The notes under the pieces were generated by a model. That model was not told the origin of the DNA, did no database searches, and saw only the letters and a program-made list of their open reading frames with translations. This document shows positions 36,281 through 46,042 of a stretch of 64,000 bases of DNA, piece after piece. This stretch comes from Cohnella sp. OV330 (GTDB taxonomy: Bacteria > Bacillota > Bacilli > Paenibacillales > Paenibacillaceae). How positions within the stretch are numbered: position 1 is the first letter of the stretch; every line of letters starts with the position of its first letter. The translations under genes were made by a program, and so were the position numbers. The stretch covers positions 186,001-250,000 of the forward strand of contig NZ_FOKE01000014.1 in the NCBI RefSeq assembly GCF_900112065.1, in the 5' to 3' direction.

Positions 36281-36314
36281 GCCTACCTCCGTTCTCCATA
36301 CTTTGCTTCAACCC

Positions 36315-37766
36315 TTATTCCTTCACGTCGCGGCGGCCCTGAACTTGGGCTTGCGCCTTGGCTTCGATGGAATCCAGCGCCTGCTGAGCGGTCTGTTGGC
36401 CGAGCCATACTTTATCCAGCGCGGGATTCACGATATCCATAATCTTGTTGAAGTTCTTCACGTAACCCGTCGGCGTTTGGTGGCTGCTGTTCAAGAGAAC
36501 GTCCACGACCGCGTCTTTATAGCCCGAAGGCCGGGAATCGAGGTTTTCCGTCCATTTGGCGAGCAGCGCCGGGTCCGTATACCAGCTCCGATAAGCAGGC
36601 ATCCAGGTTCCGGCCGTGATCAGGTCGATCGCCGCGTCCGGATCGAGCAGCGCCTTCATGAGCTCCCAGGCTTCTTTGGGATGTTTGGTCGATTTGAACA
36701 TGGAGAACATCCCGGAGACGACGGTCGTCATCGGCTGCTTCAACGTCGGAAGCACGCCTACGTTGAAGTGGAACTTCGATTGCGCCAATCCTGCCGTCGA
36801 CCATTGTCCGTCGATGGCCATGGCCACTTTTTTCGTCTGAAGCGCGATATTGGTGGCCGGAATGTTCTTCGCTTGAACCGGGGACGGCGCGACATGATAG
36901 ACATTGATCAAGTCCGCCAATTTCTGAATGGCCTCTACCGCGGCCGGCTGATTCAGCGCGAAGGTCTTCCCGTCTTCGGAGACGAAGTCCCCGCCGTTGG
37001 AGTAGATGAGGTTGCTGTAATTGCCCCACCACGTTCCGATGTTAACGCCATACTGCTTAATATTTTTGGGATCGAAGGCGGGGTCGGCGGCATTCCTTCC
37101 CTTGGCGTCGATCGTCAGCTTCTTGGCGACGTCGACGAATTCGTCCCATGTCCATGCTTCCGATGCTTTGGCCGGCGGAGGCGTTAAGCCTGCGTCTTTG
37201 AAAATATCTTCGTTATAGAAAAGGCCGAACGTCTCCGGTCCCGGGCCCAAGCCGATGACATTGCCCGGTTCGAGCGAATACGTAATATTCGGGACCAGTT
37301 CTTCTTCGTTGAAATCCGGATCGGACGAGAGGAAATCCTCCAGATTGTAGAACTTGCCTTGCTCGGCCAGCGGGTAGGCGATGCTGGCGGATTCCATCTG
37401 CGCGATATCCGGCTCGTCATTGCCCGCTACCATGGTCGTGAGTTTGGTGTCGTAGTCGGTGGGGATGTGCTGCAGTTTAACCGTGATATTCGGATATTTT
37501 TTCTCGAATTTGTCGATGGCGACCTTGTAGGCTGCCACTTCCTCGGGCGCTCCCCATACCGTCATGCGAAGCGTAACGGGTTCGTTCGATTGTTCTTCGC
37601 CGGCCGAAGCCGAACTTGCCGTATGGGCGGGAGAAGCGGAATTGCCGCTTCCGGAGCTTCCGGAGTTTCCGGAGCCGGAGTCGGACTTCGTACACGCGGA
37701 CAGAATCCCAACCAGTGCGATAAGCAGCGCGATCAGAATCGAGACGGATTTTCTTTGCCGTGACAT
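36315..37766 (-). CDS. Extracellular sugar-binding lipoprotein, UgpB/MalE family
   Basis: 483 aa. Signal peptide with lipobox ILSAC (lipidated Cys25), a Ser/Gly-rich linker, and then a family 1 binding-protein fold (VTLRMTVWGAPEEVAAYKVA, PDIAQMESASIAYPLAEQGK, KKVAMAIDGQWSTAGLAQ). Delivers a monosaccharide or short oligosaccharide to the MalFG-like permeases. A promoter with overlapping cre-like site lies 65-90 bp upstream; induction probably also needs the YesM/YesN-type pair encoded just before. Confidence 0.94.
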   Translation of the reverse strand: MSRQRKSVSILIALLIALVGILSACTKSDSGSGNSGSSGSGNSASPAHTASSASAGEEQSNEPVTLRMTVWGAPEEVAAYKVAIDKFEKKYPNITVKLQHIPTDYDTKLTTMVAGNDEPDIAQMESASIAYPLAEQGKFYNLEDFLSSDPDFNEEELVPNITYSLEPGNVIGLGPGPETFGLFYNEDIFKDAGLTPPPAKASEAWTWDEFVDVAKKLTIDAKGRNAADPAFDPKNIKQYGVNIGTWWGNYSNLIYSNGGDFVSEDGKTFALNQPAAVEAIQKLADLINVYHVAPSPVQAKNIPATNIALQTKKVAMAIDGQWSTAGLAQSKFHFNVGVLPTLKQPMTTVVSGMFSMFKSTKHPKEAWELMKALLDPDAAIDLITAGTWMPAYRSWYTDPALLAKWTENLDSRPSGYKDAVVDVLLNSSHQTPTGYVKNFNKIMDIVNPALDKVWLGQQTAQQALDSIEAKAQAQVQGRRDVKE

Positions 37767-37827
37767 CTACCGTTCCCCTTTCGATGACAACCCCATTGGA
37801 TTCATAGCTGCAGTCTATGATGTTCAC

Positions 37828-37854
37828 ATTATAAAACGGTGTATAGCGCTTACA
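37828..37854 (-). promoter_or_regulatory. Promoter -10 and cre-like site upstream of the binding-protein gene
   Basis: On the minus strand TATAAT (37828-37833) is preceded by TGTAAGCGCTATAC (37841-37854), matching cre at 13 of 14 positions, located where the -35 should be. The -35 itself is poor, as expected for an activated promoter. Confidence 0.6.
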
Positions 37855-37895
37855 TAACCCGAGCCAATTTGGAATGGTGGACTTCTATTGGCTGT

Positions 37896-39662
37896 TTACG
37901 CCGGAAGCGCGATCGTAACCTTCGTTCCGTCGCCTATCGCGGAGGAGATGACGACGCCGTACGCTTCGCCGTAGGTCATCCGGATGCGGGCGATCGTGTT
38001 CTTAATGCCTATCGACGAAGATTCCCGGTATAAAATCGCGTGAACCATGTCGGCGCTCATACCCTTCCCGTTGTCCTCGACTTCAAAAAACCGGGTCCCT
38101 TCCTCGATCCAGCCGCGTATGCGAATCAGACCTCCCGCTTCCGTCTGGTCGAACCCGTGCAGGATGGCATTTTCGACGAACGGCTGGAAAAGAAGCCTCG
38201 GCAGCTTGTAGTCGTAGAGCCTCGAATCGATCTCGTAGCTGACCGTAAATTTCTCTTCGAAGCGGACGGACATGATATAGAAGTAGTTTTTCATCCATTC
38301 CATTTCTTCGGATAAATGAACGGCGCCCCAGTCCTTCCGCGACGTATAGTGGAGCATGTTGGATAAGCAGACGAGCATTTTGCTTAATTCCTTCTGACCG
38401 TTCTCGATGGCCGTCCAGTTCATTACGTTTAACGTATTGTATAAAAAGTGCGGATTCATCTGCATGTTCAGCGCCTGGATCTCCGCTTCCTGCTCCTTTA
38501 ATTTGATCTCGTAATTTTCCGAGACCAGCAGCCGAATCCGGTCGTTCATCCGATTGAATCGCTGGAGCAGGATCCCGAATTCGTCGTTGGCGCTGACGAC
38601 CACCTGGGTCTGGAAGTCCCCCTCGCCCACCGACCTCATCGCGCCGAGCAGCTTCTTGATCGGGTTCGTAATTTTTCCCGAGATAAAATAAGCGAATATA
38701 AGCGCGACGATTCCCAGCATGACGGCCAAAAGCGTGGTAGAGCCGCGGATGAGCGGAACGAGATTGCCGGCGAGGGCTGATTCGGGCGTCATGACGATCG
38801 ACATCCATCCGGTCACTTGCGAACGGTCGAAGCAGACGATCGTATGGACGCCGTCGATCTTGATTCTTCGCGTGCCGCTGCCCGTCCGTTGAACCTGATC
38901 CACCCAATCGTCCGAATAGATTTGCGCGACTTTGCCTTTCTCGCTGCCGTCCACGATGCGATTATCGGGAGCCAGCACCAAGTAACGCGAACCTTCGGGA
39001 ATGCTTTTCTCGTACAGAGAGGTCAGCGTGTCCGCTTTGAAGCTGATCGTGAGCACGGGGCGCTCGATGCCCGGATTCAGCTTCTCCAGGGTCGTATTGT
39101 TTAAGTAGGAGAAATCGAGCAGTCGCGTCGCGGTGAATAAATAGCGGAAATCGATCGCCCCCTTCTCCAGATACGATTGATCGAACATCTCCGTGAAGTC
39201 GTAGGTGGGATACCACACCATCTTGCCCCCGGCCTTCTCCGCCGCGCGGTAAATCGCCGAACGCGTCGGGTCGCCTTGAGGCAGCGGCTGGCCGAACGTA
39301 AAATAAGACGTCCACAGCTGGTAGGCATACACGTCGTCGATCTGCGAGAAATATCTTCTTAAAGCGTCGGACACCTGGCGATCGGCGGAGAGCAGGTCCG
39401 CTTTGTTGTCCGGATTCAAGCGATCGAACACCCCGAACAAATCCTTGTCTACGAACAAGGCCGTGCTGTTCTGGTCGATAATCCGCAGCTTGTTGTCCAT
39501 GATCTCGTTATTTTTCTTCACGATCTCGTAAACGTTCTTCTGCGCTTGTTCGGTCACGACTTGCAGGCCGGTGCGATAAAAAAGCGTCCCCAGCACGATA
39601 AGCGGGACCGCGATCAGGAATATGTAGCTGGCCAACAGCCGAGAGCGGAATGTTCGCTTCAT
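37896..39662 (-). CDS. Sensor histidine kinase, YesM family
   Basis: 588 aa. A membrane helix (about 10-30), a sensor region of about 275 residues, a second helix (about 307-327), HAMP (ITNPIKKLLGAMRSVGEGDF), and His_kinase with LNMQMNPHFLYNTLN (His405). N-box LLFQPFVENAILHGF and ATP lid DNGKGMS follow. The start overlaps the regulator stop as ATGA. Its second half contains long insertions in the sensor part typical of sugar-responsive YesM kinases. Confidence 0.95.
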   Translation of the reverse strand: MKRTFRSRLLASYIFLIAVPLIVLGTLFYRTGLQVVTEQAQKNVYEIVKKNNEIMDNKLRIIDQNSTALFVDKDLFGVFDRLNPDNKADLLSADRQVSDALRRYFSQIDDVYAYQLWTSYFTFGQPLPQGDPTRSAIYRAAEKAGGKMVWYPTYDFTEMFDQSYLEKGAIDFRYLFTATRLLDFSYLNNTTLEKLNPGIERPVLTISFKADTLTSLYEKSIPEGSRYLVLAPDNRIVDGSEKGKVAQIYSDDWVDQVQRTGSGTRRIKIDGVHTIVCFDRSQVTGWMSIVMTPESALAGNLVPLIRGSTTLLAVMLGIVALIFAYFISGKITNPIKKLLGAMRSVGEGDFQTQVVVSANDEFGILLQRFNRMNDRIRLLVSENYEIKLKEQEAEIQALNMQMNPHFLYNTLNVMNWTAIENGQKELSKMLVCLSNMLHYTSRKDWGAVHLSEEMEWMKNYFYIMSVRFEEKFTVSYEIDSRLYDYKLPRLLFQPFVENAILHGFDQTEAGGLIRIRGWIEEGTRFFEVEDNGKGMSADMVHAILYRESSSIGIKNTIARIRMTYGEAYGVVISSAIGDGTKVTIALPA

Positions 39663-41254
39663 CCTTCTCTTCCCTTACGTGCATAAGCCGCGTGCTTATA
39701 AGCTTCCGGCGACATGCCGTTCCATTTCTTGAAGACTCGGCAGAAATACTTGGTATCCTGATAGCCGCATTCGGCGGCGATCTCGTAAATTCTCATCCCG
39801 TTTCGCGCGATCAATTCCTTGGCCCGCCGCATGCGGGCCTCCGTCACGTGATCGGAGAACGTTCTTCCCGTCCGGCTCTTGATCAGCGTGCTGAAGTACG
39901 ACGGGTTAAAGTAAAACTGCTCGGCCACCCTCTCCAGCGTCAGCTCTTCCTTGGCGTTCTCTTGAATCCATCTCAGGCACTCGTCGACGACCTTCTCGCT
40001 TTTATCGGACTGGGACTGCTTGATCGCATGGTGTACGTCCTGCAGCCGAACCTCCAGAACCGTCATGAGCTCCGTAAAGGTGCGGCAGGCCGGAACCTCG
40101 TTCAAAGCCGCCGATGTGATAACGCTTCCAACTTGTCGGTCGACATAATCGCGAATTCTGCTCTTGACCTTGATCAGGGTTAGCGCGGCGGATTCCTTGA
40201 TCCGCTTCGGGTCCGCATAACCGCCGGCGGCAAGCCGATCGAACGCCGACCGGCACATCTCGACGGCCTCCTCCGCATCCTTCCCTTGCAAAGCGGCGAA
40301 CAGCTTTTCTCCGTCCAGAACAAGAGGATCGTCGGCGGGAAGGAGTTCATCGTGGAATAGGATGCCGTTCCAACAAGGATGGAAATGATAACGGCCGACC
40401 GTTTGGGCTGCCCGGTAAGCCTCCGGCGCTTCCGTCCAGAAAGACGGGCATTCCGGGCCGATTCCATGGGCGAGACGTCCGCGCCCGGCCCACTCCGCTC
40501 CCAGTGCGGCTGCCATCAGGCGAATTTCAGTCTTCCTCTCCGGGGTAAGCCGCGGGGTTCGGACGAGGGTCACGGCTTGGCAGACGCCCTCCTGAAGCGC
40601 TTCGATCAAGATCGTATTCGCTTCGCCGAATTCCCCCCACGCCCGCTCCAGGCGTCGCAGCCAAGCCGCGGAATCGAATGGCGCCCCGCTGTCCGCATCG
40701 ATCCGGAATTCCGTGACCGCTACGATTCCGCCTCCCCGTATCCACGCGGACGACTCGATTTCCGTACGTTCCACGTCCGTTAAGCTTCCATTTAACCAAG
40801 ACAGCAGGAGATGGTTGCGGTAAGCGGAGGACGCGAGGCTCAGCCGCTGCTTTAACGCTTCCGTCTCCGAATGCTGCCTGGACTCCGCTGCAAGCTCCTC
40901 CTCGATGCGGCGAAGCACGTGCTCAACCTTCTCGGCCTCCACCGGCTTCAGAATATAATCGTAGGCCCCGTGACGAATCGCGGTCTGCGCGTATTCAAAC
41001 AGATTGTACGCCGAGATCATGACCACCTTGGTCCGAAGGCTTTCGTCCTGCAGGATCTTCAGAAAGGACAAACCGTCCAGATTCGGCATCCTGATATCGC
41101 TTAGCACGGCATCCGGCGATTCGGACCAGACGAGCTCCAGGGCGCTTGCCCCGTCTTTGGCGACGAGAACCTCATCTTCCGGCCGCAGGTTGCGGATCAA
41201 AGCTTCCATTCCTCTGCGATGTCTCGGCTCGTCGTCCACGACTAATATTTTCAT
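39659..41254 (-). CDS. Response regulator, YesN type (receiver plus AraC HTH)
   Basis: 531 aa. Receiver with VVDDEP, phospho-acceptor Asp53 (VLSDIRMP) and Lys in ILKPVEAEK. A long linker is followed by a C-terminal AraC HTH (LERVAEQFYFNPSYFSTLIK; MRIYEIAAECGYQDTKYFCR). First gene of a six-gene operon with kinase, binding protein, two permeases and GH127. Probably activates the cre-linked promoter at 37828-37854. Confidence 0.95.
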   Translation of the reverse strand: MKILVVDDEPRHRRGMEALIRNLRPEDEVLVAKDGASALELVWSESPDAVLSDIRMPNLDGLSFLKILQDESLRTKVVMISAYNLFEYAQTAIRHGAYDYILKPVEAEKVEHVLRRIEEELAAESRQHSETEALKQRLSLASSAYRNHLLLSWLNGSLTDVERTEIESSAWIRGGGIVAVTEFRIDADSGAPFDSAAWLRRLERAWGEFGEANTILIEALQEGVCQAVTLVRTPRLTPERKTEIRLMAAALGAEWAGRGRLAHGIGPECPSFWTEAPEAYRAAQTVGRYHFHPCWNGILFHDELLPADDPLVLDGEKLFAALQGKDAEEAVEMCRSAFDRLAAGGYADPKRIKESAALTLIKVKSRIRDYVDRQVGSVITSAALNEVPACRTFTELMTVLEVRLQDVHHAIKQSQSDKSEKVVDECLRWIQENAKEELTLERVAEQFYFNPSYFSTLIKSRTGRTFSDHVTEARMRRAKELIARNGMRIYEIAAECGYQDTKYFCRVFKKWNGMSPEAYKHAAYARKGREG

Positions 41255-41474
41255 CCCGCTCAGCTCCCCTGGTAGACGAATAGAAAAAAAGCCCCTTCTT
41301 TCGAACAGGCGTCCGGTTTACTTCATACGGTTAAAGGTCCTTGAAAGAGGTGCCCATACCTTTCTATTATAGTCGGGTCGCTGGCCTATCAAAAGCGGAT
41401 TATCATTAGAAAGGTGGACTTTGATCGGATAAGGTTCGTCGCCCCGATCCATGCTGATCGAGGCTACGTAAGAG

Positions 41475-44138
41475 CTAGCTCTGCAACGTAAACCGATAAT
41501 TCCCGGAGCCGATTACTAGAGACTGGCCCTTTTCTGAAGGTTCAAGGCGAATCAAACCGGATATTTGGTCGAGTTGCTTCCCGCTCTCCGCAATCCGGCT
41601 CCTGTCTCGTACAGGAATGACAACTTCGGCCGTCGTATTCGGAGGAATCGTCACGTTCAGCTCGAATGTATCGCCCTGTTCCCGCCTCCAAGATACCGCG
41701 ATATTTCCATATATCGATTTGTAGGATGCATCAGCCCAAGTCAAATGTTTGCCGAACTCCGGCTGAATCCGGATTTTCTTATAGCCCGGCTCCATCAGTT
41801 CGATCCCGCTCACGATCCGATACAGCCAATCCCCGATGGCGCCATAGGCATAATGGTTATAGGAGTTCATATCGTCGCTCCAGAATGTGCCATCCTGCTT
41901 GATCCCATCCCAATGCTCCCAGATCGTCGTAGCGCCCTGTACGACGGAGAACAGCCATGACGGGTATTCTTGCTGGAGCAGAAGACGATAAGCGAGATCC
42001 GTATAACCGAACCGGGACAGTACCAGATTCAAATAAGGCGTGCCTACGAACCCGGTCGTTAGATGCGTTCCATTTTCTTCGATGTGCTCCGCAAGCATGT
42101 TTGCCGTGCGTGGCCGATCCTTCTCCTCTAGCAGATCGAACATCAAGGCGAGGACATACGCGGTTTGCGTCGGGGAAGCGACCCGGCCGCTCGGCGTCAC
42201 GAACTCTGTTCGAAAAGCCAATACGATTCTCTCGTGCAAGAGGCGGTATTGTTCTGCGTCCCCTGTTCGGCCGATAACGGCGGCGGCCTTCGCCAGCAGT
42301 TCAGTCGAATAGGCGTAAAAGGCGGTGGCGATCAAATCCTTCGGCGTGGCGCCTGCGTAGCTGTTTTCCTTGGCGTCCAGACCGAGCCAGTCGCCGAAAT
42401 GAAAGCCGGTATTCCACAAATACTCGTTGTCCCCCTGTGCCCGGATATACTCCACCCAGGCCTTCATGCTCGGGTATTGGGTTTCCAGCACTCGGGTATC
42501 GCCATAGCATTCATACAGCGTCCAAGGGCAGATGACAGCTGCATCTCCCCAAGCAGAAGAGCCGTGGCCTGCGGCGGGAATATCGGGAATGACATGCGGC
42601 ACCCTGCCGTCTTGTTCTTGATCCGCAGCCAGATCCTTGAGCCACTTTTCAAAAAACGGGACAACGTTCATGTTGAAGGCCGCGGTACGGATGAACACTT
42701 GCGCGTCTCCCGTCCATCCTAATCGCTCGTCTCGCTGCGGACAGTCCGTCGGGATATCGAGGAAATTCCCCCTCTGTCCCCAAACGATATTGTTCTGTAG
42801 CTTGTTGACGAGCTCATCCGAACAAGAGAAGCTTCCGGTCGGCTCCAGATCCGTATGAATGACGCAGCCCACGAACCGTTCCATCAGTTGTTCCTTCGGA
42901 ACGCCGGTCACTTTGACATACCGGAAGCCCTGGAAAGAGAAATAAGGTTCGTACGTTTCCTCTTCGCCGCCCCGGCAAATATAGGTGACCGTCTGCTTCG
43001 CTGAGCGAAGGTTGCCAGTGTAAAAGTTCCCGTCGCGGTCCAGCACCTCGGCATGCTGAAGCGTGATGACCGTACCGGCTTCGGCATTTACTGCGAACCG
43101 GACCCACCCGACCATGTTTTGACCGAAGTCGAGTACCGTGTCCCCTTGCGGTGTCGTAATCACTGCCAAAGGCTTCAGCACCTCGGTCACTTTAGAAGGC
43201 TCATTCTCTTGAGCAACGAGCGTTGAGCCTGGATCGTGATGAATGACCGCATTCGGCCAATTGCGATCGTCGAAACCAGGCGAACACCAGCCGTCGATCG
43301 CAAGTCGGGCATCGTAGGTCTCGCCGTGATACAGCTCCGAGAAAAGCAGCGGTCCCGTCGACGCGCGCCAGCTTCCATCCGAGACGAAGATCCGCTCCGA
43401 CCCGTCGGACATCGTCACATGCAGTTGGATCAAGGCGGCGCGTTTCGCTCCAAAATGTTCTTTCTTCCCCTCCCACGCCAAGTATCCCTTGTACCATCCG
43501 TTCCCCAGCATGCAGCCGATCGTGTTGGCTCCTTGAGAGATCAACGCGGTTACGTCGTAGGTTTGATATTGAAGACGTTTCGTGTAGCTTGTAAATCCAG
43601 GGTTAAACAGCGTGTCATCGGCAGGCGCACCGTTCACGAACAGCCGGTACAACCCTAGCGAAGTGGCGTAAACCCGTGCGGACACGATCGGACCAGGTAC
43701 CGTAAAGTCCGAGCGCAAATAATCACAGGCATCTTGAGCCGCGTCTTCAGACGCCGAGGGTGCCGTAATCCAACCGGCCCGCCACTCCGCGGAAGTTAGA
43801 AGGGCAGTCTCCCAGTACGAAGGTTCGCTCCATGCCGATACCGTACCCTGCTCGTCCCATACGCGAACTCTGAAATAATACCGGGTGCGGGATTTCAGGC
43901 CGGGACCCGCGTATTCGACATGCACATTGCGGTCCGATTCGATTTTTCCGGAGTCCCATACCCGTGCCGACGAAAAGTCGACTTCGTAAGCCGCCTCGAT
44001 TTGATAGGCGGATTGGAAAAAGCCTCTTCTTTCCGACGTCAGCTCCCAGCTGAGCCGGGGTCGCGTATCGTCTATACCCAATGGTTTTTTTCTATAGTTC
44101 ACCCGAAGGTTCGTAACCGCAAAACCGTTCATCTTCAT
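41475..44138 (-). CDS. Alpha-L-rhamnosidase, GH78
   Basis: 887 aa, no signal peptide, so intracellular. GH78 layout: an N-terminal beta domain with family opening LRVNYRKKPLGID, a second beta domain (RVYATSLGLYRLFVNGAPAD), a catalytic (alpha/alpha)6 barrel, and a C-terminal beta domain (HLTWADASYKSIYGNIAVSW). The hallmark DCPQRDERLGWTGDAQVF, containing the catalytic Asp/Arg/Glu cluster, lies near residue 464. Removes terminal L-rhamnose from oligosaccharides or glycosides. Last gene of the large operon, 15 bp after the nucleoside-hydrolase-like gene. Confidence 0.95.
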   Translation of the reverse strand: MKMNGFAVTNLRVNYRKKPLGIDDTRPRLSWELTSERRGFFQSAYQIEAAYEVDFSSARVWDSGKIESDRNVHVEYAGPGLKSRTRYYFRVRVWDEQGTVSAWSEPSYWETALLTSAEWRAGWITAPSASEDAAQDACDYLRSDFTVPGPIVSARVYATSLGLYRLFVNGAPADDTLFNPGFTSYTKRLQYQTYDVTALISQGANTIGCMLGNGWYKGYLAWEGKKEHFGAKRAALIQLHVTMSDGSERIFVSDGSWRASTGPLLFSELYHGETYDARLAIDGWCSPGFDDRNWPNAVIHHDPGSTLVAQENEPSKVTEVLKPLAVITTPQGDTVLDFGQNMVGWVRFAVNAEAGTVITLQHAEVLDRDGNFYTGNLRSAKQTVTYICRGGEEETYEPYFSFQGFRYVKVTGVPKEQLMERFVGCVIHTDLEPTGSFSCSDELVNKLQNNIVWGQRGNFLDIPTDCPQRDERLGWTGDAQVFIRTAAFNMNVVPFFEKWLKDLAADQEQDGRVPHVIPDIPAAGHGSSAWGDAAVICPWTLYECYGDTRVLETQYPSMKAWVEYIRAQGDNEYLWNTGFHFGDWLGLDAKENSYAGATPKDLIATAFYAYSTELLAKAAAVIGRTGDAEQYRLLHERIVLAFRTEFVTPSGRVASPTQTAYVLALMFDLLEEKDRPRTANMLAEHIEENGTHLTTGFVGTPYLNLVLSRFGYTDLAYRLLLQQEYPSWLFSVVQGATTIWEHWDGIKQDGTFWSDDMNSYNHYAYGAIGDWLYRIVSGIELMEPGYKKIRIQPEFGKHLTWADASYKSIYGNIAVSWRREQGDTFELNVTIPPNTTAEVVIPVRDRSRIAESGKQLDQISGLIRLEPSEKGQSLVIGSGNYRFTLQS

Positions 44139-44153
44139 CGCCGCTCCTTCCGG

Positions 44154-45086
44154 TTATAGTGAGTTCTCGGTAAACATAGCCAGCTTGATGAAAAAGTCCT
44201 CCAGCGTAAACCGGCTGTTCACATCTTTGTAGACGCGAATCGGCCTGTTATTCCGTTCGTGAATATATCTCATGTCCGGCGAGAATGCCGGCGCCGGCAG
44301 CCAGTCATACAAGTATTCATGGTCGCAAAGCAACAGGCCGACGGCAGGGGAATCGCCCAAGCACCAGCATTCGCCGGTTCGGATCGCCGTCCGGAGGGCA
44401 GCTTCCGTATGTCCGAACGCCACCAGCTGTTCGAAGAGATACTTCCCAAGCTCTCCATGCGGCCTTACCCTGTACTCCAGCTCCGCCATCGAGACCATGA
44501 CGCGTTGATACACGTTCTTGGGAACTTGCCACACGGGGACTTGGGATTTAAATACGACATTTGCCGCGTGGATATCGTTCCAAAGGTTGTATTCCGGCTC
44601 GCCTGCCGGGTATGCGCCGCCTCCGATCCAGATCACGGTCAATCGGTCGGCAATGCGCGGTTCCATCAACAAAGCGGCAGCCATATCGGTAAGCGGACCT
44701 AAGAACGTGACGAACAGCGGCCGCGGATCATCGGACATCGCCTCTTTGATGATGAGTTCCGCGCCAGCGGAAGGGATCGGCGTCGATTCATCGGCCAGCG
44801 CACGCGGAGCGCCCTTGAATATCAGGTTGTCGTCCGGTATGTTCATGAGACCCAGAATCTTCGCAATCTCCTCATAGCTGTCTTCCATGCTGGTCTGCGA
44901 CAGCCAATCGCCGAAATGGGCAGCAATAAACCCGCGATTATCGAATTTCGGGCTCAGGAGGGCGTGAACGATCGCGTATTGATCGTCCGCCTCGTTTTTG
45001 GCATCCGTGTCCATGATGAGCCGAACCATTTTCTGGCTAGGTACGGTGAAGTTGTACTTGTCGTAGATCAAGGGGATCCTCTCCAT
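44154..45086 (-). CDS. Nucleoside-hydrolase-like protein, paralog 2
   Basis: 310 aa. The inosine/uridine-preferring nucleoside hydrolase fold: an N-terminal Ca-binding motif MDTDAKNEADDQ (Asp26, Asp28, Asp34, Asp35), middle TFLGPLTDMAAAL and IWIGGGAYPAGEPEYNLWND, where Asn and Asp bind ribose and Ca. The motif has an insertion compared with the DTDPGxDD of typical enzymes, closer to the NEPDDQ style of DUF1593. It starts directly after the stop of its paralog. A function on furanosides rather than nucleosides is possible given the operon. Confidence 0.83.
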   Translation of the reverse strand: MERIPLIYDKYNFTVPSQKMVRLIMDTDAKNEADDQYAIVHALLSPKFDNRGFIAAHFGDWLSQTSMEDSYEEIAKILGLMNIPDDNLIFKGAPRALADESTPIPSAGAELIIKEAMSDDPRPLFVTFLGPLTDMAAALLMEPRIADRLTVIWIGGGAYPAGEPEYNLWNDIHAANVVFKSQVPVWQVPKNVYQRVMVSMAELEYRVRPHGELGKYLFEQLVAFGHTEAALRTAIRTGECWCLGDSPAVGLLLCDHEYLYDWLPAPAFSPDMRYIHERNNRPIRVYKDVNSRFTLEDFFIKLAMFTENSL

Positions 45087-46013
45087 TCATGTTCCCGCTT
45101 GTTGGGTGGCGAACAACGTCAGCTTGGCGTACATATCCTCCAACGTAAACCGGACGTCTACTTGCTTATACACCCGTATCGTCCGTTCCGTTTGATGGTG
45201 GACATAATGCATGTCCGGGGTGATGCGCGGAGCGGGTATCGTCTCATAGCCGAACGTGAACGCAAGATCGTCGAGAATAAGGCTTACGGCCGGCGAATCT
45301 CCCAATCCCCAAACTTCTCCCCGCGGCCACGCGTTCGCCGGATCCTCGTTGAATCGAACGAGCTGTTCGAACAAATACTTGCCGATGGCGCCATAAGGCT
45401 TAACCCTGCACTCCAGCTCCGCCAGGCTGACCCGCATCGTGCCATAAACATCCTGCGGCACCTGCCAGAGCGGAATGCGGGAGCCCATGACGACATTAGC
45501 CGCATGGATATCGTTGCTCAGATTGAATTCATTTCTGCCGTGAGGGTAAGGCCCCCCGCCGATCCAAATCGCCGTCATCCGGTCCGCGATTCGCGGCTCC
45601 ATCAGATAGGCGGATGCCAGATCGGTCAAAGGTCCGAGAAATACGACGAATAGCGGATGCGAGTCGTCCGAGAGCGCTTCGCGAATAATCGCTTCGGCGC
45701 CTTCCGAGACAACCGGCGTTTGCTCGTCGGGCAAAGCCTTGGCAGCGCCTTTATAGACTGGGACATGTCCCGCACTTCCCATCAAACTTAATACATGCTT
45801 GATCTCGGCATAGCTTTCATCCATCGATTCCGTCGTCCGCCCTGTTCCGAAATGGGCCGCGATCATTCCCTTGTGAATCATTTGCGGCGTAAGCAGCGCG
45901 TGCACGATCGCGTATTGGTCGTCGGCTTCGTTCTTGGCGTCCGTATTCATAAGATACCTGACGCGCTTCGCGTCCGGCACTTGATAGGAAAAGAGGCTTG
46001 ATCTCTCTCTCAT
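45087..46013 (-). CDS. Nucleoside-hydrolase-like protein, paralog 1
   Basis: 308 aa, colinear with the downstream paralog. Same motif, but the first Asp is Asn23 (MNTDAKNEADDQ; Asp25, Asp31, Asp32 kept). VFLGPLTDLASAYLM and IWIGGGPYPHGRNEFNLSND follow, and both share a C-terminal IRVYK..RFTLEDM/F element. GGAGG precedes the ATG. The tandem arrangement and divergence suggest old duplication with possible division of labour or a heteromer. Confidence 0.83.
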   Translation of the reverse strand: MRERSSLFSYQVPDAKRVRYLMNTDAKNEADDQYAIVHALLTPQMIHKGMIAAHFGTGRTTESMDESYAEIKHVLSLMGSAGHVPVYKGAAKALPDEQTPVVSEGAEAIIREALSDDSHPLFVVFLGPLTDLASAYLMEPRIADRMTAIWIGGGPYPHGRNEFNLSNDIHAANVVMGSRIPLWQVPQDVYGTMRVSLAELECRVKPYGAIGKYLFEQLVRFNEDPANAWPRGEVWGLGDSPAVSLILDDLAFTFGYETIPAPRITPDMHYVHHQTERTIRVYKQVDVRFTLEDMYAKLTLFATQQAGT

Positions 46014-46042
46014 TCACTGGACCTCCTCATTTCCATTCCTCT

